Source of the DNA: an uncultured Collinsella sp.
GTDB taxonomy: Bacteria > Actinomycetota > Coriobacteriia > Coriobacteriales > Coriobacteriaceae
Reading direction: 5' to 3'
NCBI GenBank assembly: GCA_958403395.1
Contig: CATXXF010000062.1
Coordinates: 1-8,663, forward strand
DNA: 8,663 bases
Of the stretch, positions 1 through 5,875 are shown piece after piece. How positions within the stretch are numbered: position 1 is the stretch's first letter; each line of letters starts with the position of its first letter. The notes under the pieces are model-generated. The model had not been told where the DNA came from, did no database searches, and worked only from the letters and a program-made list of their open reading frames with translations. A program made the position numbers and the translations under genes.

Positions 1-58
1 GCGCAGATTGTCCTGCGTCCCCCGTTTTCTGGGCATTGCGGTTGTTTGCCGCCGGTTG
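1..58. other. Partial intergenic sequence downstream of the ABC operon
   Basis: Only 58 bp past the ABC stop codon are visible. CGCAG and CTGCG (2-6 and 13-17) could form a 5-bp stem, but the window edge cuts the context, so no terminator is called. Confidence 0.3.
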
Positions 59-1915
59 TTACGCCGCCTCGTCGAACTGCGAGTTGTACAGATCGGCGTA
101 GAAGCCGCCCTGGGCGAGCAGCTCGTCGTGCGTGCCCTTCTCGACGATATCGCCGTCGCGGATTACTAGGATCACGTCGGCGTTGCGGATCGTGGACAGG
201 CGGTGCGCGATGACAAAGCTGGTACGGCCCTGCATCAGCGCATCCATGGCACGCTGAATGAGCTCCTCGGTGCGGGTATCGACGTTGGAGGTCGCCTCGT
301 CCAGAATCAGCGCCGGGCGGTCGGCCAAAATGGCACGGGCGATGGTCACGAGCTGGCGCTGGCCCTGCGACAGGTTAGTGCCCTCCTCGTTGATCATAAA
401 GTCGTAGCCGCCGGCGAGCGTATGGATAAAGTGGTCGCAGCGTGCGGCACGTGCAGCGGCTTCGACCTCGGCATCGCTCGCATCGGGGCGTCCGTAACGG
501 ATGTTCTCGCGGATGGTACCGTTAAACAGCCAGGTGTCCTGCAGCACCATGGCAAACTCGCCGCGCAGCGCCGCGCGGTCCCAGTCGCGCACGTCGACGC
601 CCTCGACGCGCAGCGAACCGTCGTCCACATCGTAGAAGCGCTGCAGCAGCTTAACGAGCGTGGTCTTGCCGGCGCCGGTGGGGCCGACGATGGCGATGGT
701 CTGGCCGGGCTGTGCCTCGCAGCTAAAGTCGTGGATGATGGTCTTGTCGGGCGTGTAGCCAAACTTGACATGGTCAAACTCCACGTGGCCGGGGCGCTTC
801 TCGGGAATCTGCGCGTCGGCCTTCTGCTCCTCCTCGGGTGCGGCCAGGAACTCAAACACGCGCTCGGTGGCGGCGGCCATCGACTGCATCGTGTTGCTCA
901 CGTTGCCCAGCTGCTGCACCGGCTGCGTAAAGTTGCGCACGTACTGAATGAAGCTCTGAATATCGCCGGGCGTGGCATTGCCGGTCAGCGCGAGCTGCGC
1001 GCCCACTACGACAACGCCCACGTAACCCATGTTGCCTACCAGGCTCATAAGCGGCATCATCAGGCCCGACAGGAACTGCGAGCGCCAGCCACTAATAAAC
1101 AGGCGGTCGTTTTGACGGTCGAACTCCTCGATCGAAGCTTCGGCGCGGTCGAACACCTGAATGACGTTCTGGCCGGCAAAATCCTCCTCGATAATGCCGT
1201 TGACGGCGCCCAGAACCTGCTGCTGCTCGCGGAAGTACGGCTGCGAGAAGTGAATCATCACCATCAAGATAATCGCGGCGGCCGGCAGCGTGAGCACAGT
1301 GACGCCGGTGAGCGGCAGGCTAATCGACAGCATCATGACGAGCACGCCGATAATCTGCGTCACCGACGTGATGAGCTGCGTCACGCTCTGGTTGAGCGAC
1401 TGCCCCAACGTATCGACGTCGTTGGTGATGCGGCTGAGCACATCGCCCTTGCTGTGACCGTTGAAGTAGCTCATCGGCACGACGGCAATCTTGGCGGCGA
1501 TCTCCTTGCGCATGCGGTAGCAGATCTTTTGCGTGACACCGGTCATGAGCCAGCCCTGGATCAGACTGCAAGCAGAGCTCGCCAGGTACAGGCAGAGCAA
1601 AAAGCCGAGCGTCTTGGCAATCCAGGCAAAGTCGACATCGCCGGTGCCGTTGACCTTGGCAACCAGGCCCTCGAACAGCTTGGTCGTAACCTGACCGAGC
1701 ACCTTGGGTCCCACAATATTAAAGATGACCGAGCACACGGCAAAGGCGACGGCGGCAAACACGGCAATCTTGTGCTGGCCGATATAGCCGAGCAGCTGCC
1801 TCATGGTGCCCTTAAAGTCCTTGGCCTTTTCGCCGCGACGCATGCCGCCCATGCGGCCCATGGGACCACGCTGGCGGGTGGGCTTGGGAATCTGAGTCTT
1901 GGTCTCGTCTGCCAT
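59..1915 (-). CDS. ABC exporter half-transporter (TMD-NBD), catalytically competent subunit of a putative heterodimer
   Basis: A 618-aa type IV (ABCB-like) exporter subunit in the inner membrane. It has a basic Pro/Gly/Met-rich cytosolic N-terminus (about 1-36), six membrane segments (TM1 about 48-70, TM2 about 100-125, TM3/4 about 180-222, TM5/6 about 283-330), then the ATPase domain (about 376-605). Motifs: Walker A GPTGAGKTT (411-419), Q-loop Gln459, signature LSQGQ (515-519, Gln where Gly is usual), Walker B ending LILDE with catalytic Glu540, D-loop SNVD (543-546), switch His571. The ATG at 1913-1915 overlaps the upstream gene's TAA as TAATG, and AGGAGG lies about 9 nt before it, so it is probably coupled to the 788-aa partner. 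Family knowledge: such pairs export drugs, peptides or lipids; the substrate cannot be read from sequence. MarR linkage suggests inducible efflux. A homodimer is less likely because the partner carries complementary changes. Confidence 0.95.
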   Translation of the reverse strand: MADETKTQIPKPTRQRGPMGRMGGMRRGEKAKDFKGTMRQLLGYIGQHKIAVFAAVAFAVCSVIFNIVGPKVLGQVTTKLFEGLVAKVNGTGDVDFAWIAKTLGFLLCLYLASSACSLIQGWLMTGVTQKICYRMRKEIAAKIAVVPMSYFNGHSKGDVLSRITNDVDTLGQSLNQSVTQLITSVTQIIGVLVMMLSISLPLTGVTVLTLPAAAIILMVMIHFSQPYFREQQQVLGAVNGIIEEDFAGQNVIQVFDRAEASIEEFDRQNDRLFISGWRSQFLSGLMMPLMSLVGNMGYVGVVVVGAQLALTGNATPGDIQSFIQYVRNFTQPVQQLGNVSNTMQSMAAATERVFEFLAAPEEEQKADAQIPEKRPGHVEFDHVKFGYTPDKTIIHDFSCEAQPGQTIAIVGPTGAGKTTLVKLLQRFYDVDDGSLRVEGVDVRDWDRAALRGEFAMVLQDTWLFNGTIRENIRYGRPDASDAEVEAAARAARCDHFIHTLAGGYDFMINEEGTNLSQGQRQLVTIARAILADRPALILDEATSNVDTRTEELIQRAMDALMQGRTSFVIAHRLSTIRNADVILVIRDGDIVEKGTHDELLAQGGFYADLYNSQFDEAA

Positions 1916-4281
1916 TAGCGCTCGCCTCCTTCCGTGACGGCTGCAATTTCTTCTTGGGTAAGCCCCAGCTCCTCGGCGGAAAGCTGCGACTGTGCGATCT
2001 CCAGGTACGCCGGGCAGCTGCGCAGCAGCTCCTCGTGCGTACCGGTGCCCACCACGTGGCCGTCGTCGAGCACGATGATCTGGTCGGCGTGCATGATGGT
2101 CGCGATGCGCTGGGCCACGACCACGAGCGCGGCGTCGGTGACGTTTTTGGCCAGCTCCTCGCGCAGGCGCGCGTCGGTCTTGTAGTCAAGCGCGCTAAAC
2201 GAGTCATCGAACACCACGACCTCGGGCTTCTTGGCCAAGGCGCGGGCGATGGCCAGACGCTGGCGCTGACCGCCCGAAACATTGGAGCCGCCCTGGCTGA
2301 TGGGGGAGTCGTAGCCGCCCTCGCGTTCGGCGATAAAGTCCTCGGCCTGGGCGATGCGCGCGGCCTGGCGCATGTCGTCATCGCTCACCATGTCGCCGGC
2401 AAACTTGAGGTTGCTCTCGACAGTGCCCGAGAACAGACGCCCCTGCTGCGGGATGTAACCAATGCGGCGGCGCAGCTCGGAAAGGGTCATGTCGCGCACG
2501 TCAATGCCGTCGAGCGAAATGCTGCCGCCCGTGACGTCGTACAGGCGCGGAATCAACTGCACGAGCGTGGACTTGCCCGAGCCCGTGGAGCCAATGATGC
2601 CGAGCATCTGACCGGCATGCGTGGTGAAGTTCACGCCGCTGATGACATCGGCGCGGGCATCGGGATACTGGAAGCTCACGTCGCGGAAGGCGAGCTCACC
2701 GCGCGGCGCGCTGGTCGCGGGCAGTTTGGGCGAGACGGGGTCGTTGATGCTGGTGGGGCAGGTGATGACCTCTTCCACGCGCTCGGCTGCGACCTCGGCG
2801 CGGGGCAGGATAACCGAAACCATGGTGAGGATCATAAACGCCATGACAATCTGCATGGTATAGGAGATAAACGCCATCATGTTGCCGACCTGCATCACGC
2901 CGTCGGACACGCCCTGCGCGCCAAACCAGACGATAAGCACGGTGATGCAGTTCATGACAAGCATCATGAGCGGCATCATAAAGCTCATGGCGCGGTTGGT
3001 GTAGAGCTGCGTGGTCATTAGGTCGAGCGAAGCCTTGTCAAAACGCTCGAGCTCATGCTCCTCGCGGTTGAACGAGCGGATGGGCATAAGGCCGTCGAGC
3101 AGCTCGCGGGCGGTAAGGTTCACGCGATCCACAAAGCTCTGCATCTTTTTGAACTTGGGCATGGTGAGGCCCATGAGCACGCCGACGACGGCCGAGACCG
3201 CGATGATGGCCACGGCGATGGTCCACTCCAGGCCGGTGTGGTTGGCCAGGACGCGCATGACAGCGACGATGCCCATGACGGGGGCCATAAGACACATGCG
3301 GATAAACAGGGTTGCGGCCATCTGAATCTGCTGAATGTCGTTGGTGCAGCGGGTGATGAGCGAGGCCTGGCTAAACTTGCCCACCTCGGCCGGCGAGAAG
3401 TGCATAACCTTGTTGAAGGTCTCGTGGCGCAGGTCGCGAGCGATGGAGCAGGCGGTGCGCGAAGCCACGGCGCCGGTCAGGATGGTGGCGACCAGCGACA
3501 CCAGGCACAGCCCAAACATCGTGGTCGCCATGCGGCTCAGGTAGGCGTTCTGCACGTCGGCGGGGTCGATGCCCTGTGCCTTGTACTCGTCCTGTACATA
3601 GCTCACGGCGCGCTGGGTGACGATGGAGCCTGACATGGAGCCCATTTTGTCCGCCATTTGGTTGGCGCCCTCGACGAGCTTGCTTTGGTCTACCAGATCG
3701 CCCTCGATACCCAGACGCAGGCTCTTCATGGTGATCTTGCCACCGTCGGCATCAATCTGCTTTTGCATGTTCTGCGCCGCTGCGGCCTTCTGCTGCATCT
3801 CGGCGAGCTGCTCAGGCGTCATCGCTGCCATTTGCTCGGGGGTGGGCATGGCCTGGGCAGCGTTGTCGTCTTTCTCGCCGGACGAGCCCATCATGTCGCC
3901 CATGGAGCCGGCGTCGATGCCCTGGTTGAGCGAAAGAACGACAGTCTCGGGCAGGCTCATAATGTCGGCAATCTTGCCTCCATCGGCACGCTCTTCCTCG
4001 GTGCCCTTGTACGTTCGAATGTCGTTTTTGTCAGCCTTGCTAAACACGGCCTCCACAGCCTTGGCGTCCTTGGCGCTCATAAAGAGTTCGAGGTCGTCGA
4101 GCGATTCGGCGCGGATGGTGTCGGGTACGGGCGACGCGATGCCGCCTTGCTGCACACCCACGTCGACGATGTCGCTCATATAGGTAGGCAGCGCCAGATC
4201 GGCGTTGCAGCTGATTACGATAAGTACGATAGCTGCGAACAGTGCCAGGATATGCTTTTTAAAGAGCTTGAGAATCCTCAC
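1915..4281 (-). CDS. ABC exporter half-transporter with large extracytoplasmic insert and degenerate ATPase motifs
   Basis: A 788-aa ABCB-like subunit, about 170 residues longer than its partner. TM1 (about 10-28) is followed by a roughly 200-residue hydrophilic insert (about 45-245), then TM2 (about 249-272), TM3/4 (about 322-375), TM5/6 (about 432-492) and the ATPase domain (about 528-765). Motifs: Walker A GSTGSGKST (564-572), Q-loop PQQG (611-614), signature VSGGQ (668-672), Walker B VVVFDD (688-693). Asp693 stands where the catalytic Glu should be, and Gln724 (VVAQR) replaces the switch His, so this subunit's own site should hydrolyse poorly. The insert starts just after the motif LPTYMSDIVDVGVQQGG. 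I recall longer Firmicutes/Actinobacteria exporters with the same segment, so the architecture is probably a known subfamily. The start is GTG at 4279-4281, 4 bp inside the MarR gene (GTGA), with GAAAGGAG at 4291-4298. The substrate is unknown. Confidence 0.94.
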   Translation of the reverse strand: MRILKLFKKHILALFAAIVLIVISCNADLALPTYMSDIVDVGVQQGGIASPVPDTIRAESLDDLELFMSAKDAKAVEAVFSKADKNDIRTYKGTEEERADGGKIADIMSLPETVVLSLNQGIDAGSMGDMMGSSGEKDDNAAQAMPTPEQMAAMTPEQLAEMQQKAAAAQNMQKQIDADGGKITMKSLRLGIEGDLVDQSKLVEGANQMADKMGSMSGSIVTQRAVSYVQDEYKAQGIDPADVQNAYLSRMATTMFGLCLVSLVATILTGAVASRTACSIARDLRHETFNKVMHFSPAEVGKFSQASLITRCTNDIQQIQMAATLFIRMCLMAPVMGIVAVMRVLANHTGLEWTIAVAIIAVSAVVGVLMGLTMPKFKKMQSFVDRVNLTARELLDGLMPIRSFNREEHELERFDKASLDLMTTQLYTNRAMSFMMPLMMLVMNCITVLIVWFGAQGVSDGVMQVGNMMAFISYTMQIVMAFMILTMVSVILPRAEVAAERVEEVITCPTSINDPVSPKLPATSAPRGELAFRDVSFQYPDARADVISGVNFTTHAGQMLGIIGSTGSGKSTLVQLIPRLYDVTGGSISLDGIDVRDMTLSELRRRIGYIPQQGRLFSGTVESNLKFAGDMVSDDDMRQAARIAQAEDFIAEREGGYDSPISQGGSNVSGGQRQRLAIARALAKKPEVVVFDDSFSALDYKTDARLREELAKNVTDAALVVVAQRIATIMHADQIIVLDDGHVVGTGTHEELLRSCPAYLEIAQSQLSAEELGLTQEEIAAVTEGGER

Positions 4282-4727
4282 TCGGCATCTCTCCTTTCTT
4301 GATTGCGGTCGATAATTTCGTTGGCACGCCTTAGAAGACGCACCATCTCTTGGGTATCTGTTTCGCCGAGCTGCTCGAGGAAAGCCGCAGTGCGGTTCTC
4401 GAATTCCCGACGTTTGATTTCGAGAACCTGAAATCCCTTGTCGTTCACTATGACGTGTACGCGACGACGGTCAGTCTTTGAGTGCTCGCGCTCGACCCAG
4501 CCCTTGGCCTCGAGGGCGCGTAGGATATTGGCGATGCGGGCGCTCGAGACCCAGGCGCGATCAGCGAGTTCGCTCGGCGTGAGCGAACCGCCGGCGAGTA
4601 TGAGGGCGCGCATGACGGCCATCTCGCCGCCGAGGGCTTTGTCCGCAAAGCGCGAAATGCGCTGATGCATGCTGCCGAACTCGGTAAGGAGCTGACGCCC
4701 AAGCTCACGGAAATCGGTATCTTCCAC
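4278..4727 (-). CDS. MarR-family transcriptional regulator
   Basis: A 149-aa protein of usual MarR length. The N-terminal and C-terminal helices (about 1-35 and 105-147) would form the dimer interface. The winged helix-turn-helix spans about 38-97: TPSELADRAWVSSARIANIL (50-69) covers the helix-turn-helix, and DRRRV (86-90) with the following strand forms the wing. These cytoplasmic dimers usually repress their own operon and release DNA on binding a ligand or on oxidation; no cysteine is present, so a thiol switch is unlikely. The start is GTG at 4725-4727 with AGGGG 6 nt upstream. The stop overlaps the first ABC gene in GTGA, so it heads the exporter operon and most likely controls it. Its operator should lie in 4728-4900, but I cannot pick out the box with confidence. 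Confidence 0.9.
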   Translation of the reverse strand: MEDTDFRELGRQLLTEFGSMHQRISRFADKALGGEMAVMRALILAGGSLTPSELADRAWVSSARIANILRALEAKGWVEREHSKTDRRRVHVIVNDKGFQVLEIKRREFENRTAAFLEQLGETDTQEMVRLLRRANEIIDRNQERRDAE

Positions 4728-4794
4728 CGAAAACCCCTAACACTAGAAACTATTTCCGGTGAAAGATGATACCCCAGCTCAACCATCCCATTCG

Positions 4795-4825
4795 GTAGAT
4801 TTCTGGGCATGTCCCAAAAATCTAC
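4795..4825. repeat. 31-bp near-perfect palindrome with 13-bp arms
   Basis: The left arm GTAGATTTCTGGG (4795-4807) and right arm CCCAAAAATCTAC (4813-4825) are complementary at 12 of 13 positions around CATGT. Restoring one base at the centre (ACATGT) and C to T in the left arm would make it a perfect 32-bp palindrome, so it looks like a slightly decayed symmetric element. There is no T-run directly after it on the plus strand. It lies 68 bp upstream of marR and 193 bp upstream of the reductase. It could be a repetitive extragenic palindrome, a regulator's operator, or an RNA hairpin; sequence alone does not decide. Confidence 0.75.
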
Positions 4826-4878
4826 TTGGCCGCTAGGAAATATAAAGAGTGCATAAAGACTTAAAATCATTCAATTGC

Positions 4879-4890
4879 TGAAGCGTTTCA
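4879..4890. promoter_or_regulatory. Possible LacI-family operator
   Basis: TGAAGCGTTTCA is a 12-bp dyad with a central CG and 10 of 12 symmetric positions, the form typical of LacI-family operators in sugar-utilisation genes. It sits 61 bp before the TATAAT box of the reductase gene and overlaps a TTGAAA on the other strand. It does not fit the 14-bp cre consensus. No LacI-type regulator is encoded in this window, so the assignment is inference from shape and from the sugar-acid genes downstream. Confidence 0.4.
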
Positions 4891-4950
4891 AAGAACTATT
4901 ATGCACGCGGTAAGGCGAGGGGTTGTCACCACCATGACGACTGGGACTCA

Positions 4951-4956
4951 TATAAT
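4951..4956 (+). promoter_or_regulatory. Candidate -10 box for the SDR gene
   Basis: A perfect TATAAT lies 61 bp before the reductase start, implying a short leader starting near 4963. The best -35-like hexamer, TTGTCA at 4923-4928, is 22 bp away, too far for a normal sigma-70 spacing, and no extended -10 TG is present. The promoter may therefore need an activator. A 7-bp dyad with one mismatch (GTTGTCA 4922-4928, TGACGAC 4935-4941) covers the expected -35 area. Confidence 0.5.
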
Positions 4957-5017
4957 CGCCACGTGCGATGCTCCAACTTCCCGCAAGGAGACACCTTACA
5001 TAAAGGGGGATGGAGTC

Positions 5018-5767
5018 ATGGCATTTGACTTCACGGGCAAGACCGCGATTGTCACAGGCGGCACTCAGGGCATTGGCCTCGAGATCGCCAAGGGCATCGT
5101 CGCGGGCGGCGGACATGTCGCGCTCATCGCAAGGAACGCTGCTAAGGGCGAGGCCGCGGTGGCCGAGCTTGGCGAGGGCAACAAGTTCTATCAGCTCGAT
5201 GTCGCCGATGCGCCCAAGGCACGCGAGACCGTCGAGCAGATTTTTACGGACCTGCCTCAAACCAACATCCTGATCAACTGCGCTGGCGTCATCAGCACCA
5301 AGAAGTTCGACGAGATCGATGACACCGAGTGGCGTCGCACCATCGACATCAACCTCAACGGTACCTTCACTATGATGAACGCCGTGTACCCGCACTTTAA
5401 GGCAGCCCATGCCGGCACTATCGTCAACGTGAGTTCTGTTGCTGGCAAGATCGGCGGTGGCCTGCTCGGCACCGCGGCCTACGCGAGCTCCAAGGCCGGT
5501 GTTAACGGTCTAACCAAGGCAGTCGCCAAGGAAGGCGGCAAGTTTGGCGTCCGCTGCAACGCCGTGTGCCCGTCGCTCACCCTTACCGATATGACCTCGA
5601 TTCTTTCGGATGAAAACTCTCAGCGCATCATCAACGGTATTCCTCTGGGCCGCGCCGCCCAAGCCAGCGAGCCTGCGCAGATGGTGCTGTTCTTCGCTTC
5701 CGACCTCGCCAGCTTCGTGAACGGCGAGATCGGTGACTGCGATGGCGGCATCGTCCTGGACGGGTAA
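5018..5767 (+). CDS. SDR-family NAD(P)-dependent oxidoreductase, possibly acting on a keto-deoxy sugar acid
   Basis: A 249-aa classical short-chain dehydrogenase/reductase, cytoplasmic and usually tetrameric. Visible elements: cofactor loop TGGTQGIG (13-20), Arg39 after the second strand (suggesting NADP(H) rather than NAD), DV at 61-62, NCAG (87-90, for NNAG), Asn112, catalytic Ser140, Tyr155 and Lys159 (YASSK), and CPSLTLTDM (184-192), where the usual PG is PS. The start is ATG at 5018, preceded by AAGGGGGA. An in-frame ATG at 4901 is rejected: it lacks a ribosome binding site, lies upstream of the TATAAT box, and its 39-residue extension is unlike an SDR N-terminus. The length fits KduD (2-dehydro-3-deoxygluconate 5-dehydrogenase) and FabG or gluconate 5-dehydrogenase alike. 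The downstream KdgT permease favours a KduD-like role, but KduD normally uses NAD, so no symbol is given. A terminator follows. Confidence 0.9.
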   Translation: MAFDFTGKTAIVTGGTQGIGLEIAKGIVAGGGHVALIARNAAKGEAAVAELGEGNKFYQLDVADAPKARETVEQIFTDLPQTNILINCAGVISTKKFDEIDDTEWRRTIDINLNGTFTMMNAVYPHFKAAHAGTIVNVSSVAGKIGGGLLGTAAYASSKAGVNGLTKAVAKEGGKFGVRCNAVCPSLTLTDMTSILSDENSQRIINGIPLGRAAQASEPAQMVLFFASDLASFVNGEIGDCDGGIVLDG

Positions 5768-5786
5768 TACCCCACGACGATTGTTC

Positions 5787-5826
5787 GGCGACGGCTCCTG
5801 CGACTCGGGACCGTCGCCTTCTTTCT
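5787..5826 (+). terminator. Rho-independent terminator after the SDR gene
   Basis: Stem GGCGACGG (5787-5794) pairs with CCGTCGCC (5811-5818), with a few further inner pairs (UCC with GGG) after one mismatch. It is followed by the T-rich tail TTCTTTCT (5819-5826). It begins 19 bp after the stop codon. Because the permease gene starts only 50 bp later without an obvious promoter, termination is probably partial, lowering permease expression relative to the reductase. Confidence 0.75.
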
Positions 5827-5861
5827 GACATAGGCGCGTGCGGCTACGATTCGCATGCATC

Positions 5862-5870
5862 CAAAGGAGA
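5862..5870 (+). promoter_or_regulatory. Strong ribosome binding site for kdgT
   Basis: CAAAGGAGA, ending 5 nt before the ATG at 5876, matches the 16S rRNA anti-SD well. It decides the start over the in-frame ATG 21 bp upstream. Confidence 0.85.
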
Positions 5871-5875
5871 TATAT

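Larger units (their letters stand above)
4728..5017. promoter_or_regulatory. Divergent intergenic regulatory region between marR-ABC operon and SDR gene
   Basis: These 290 bp separate two divergent transcription units and hold no gene. An AT-rich stretch (about 4833-4900) stands out from the GC-rich surroundings and is where promoters would be expected. It contains TATAAA at 4841-4846 (plus strand) without a clear -35. On the minus strand TTGAAA (4886-4891) is a fair -35 but no good -10 sits at 16-18 bp, so I do not call a marR promoter. The region also contains a 31-bp palindrome, a LacI-type dyad, a spaced 8-bp inverted repeat and a small dyad, listed separately. Confidence 0.7.

Noticed and set aside
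203..1918. 571-aa plus-strand open frame
   Set aside because: Antisense to the 618-aa ABC gene; its composition (His, Arg, Ala, Leu rich) is typical of a shadow frame in GC-rich DNA, with no domain.
1954..4302. Several plus-strand open frames (355, 192, 188 and 214 aa)
   Set aside because: All lie opposite the 788-aa ABC gene, whose motifs are unmistakable; the translations are low-complexity shadows.
4725..4761. CACCG...CGGTG dyad at the marR start as the MarR operator
   Set aside because: Only five paired bases across a 27-bp gap, interrupted in the flanks; too weak to call.
4901..5017. 39-residue N-terminal extension of the SDR
   Set aside because: No ribosome binding site before the ATG at 4901, the TATAAT box lies inside it, and the SDR fold starts at the ATG at 5018.
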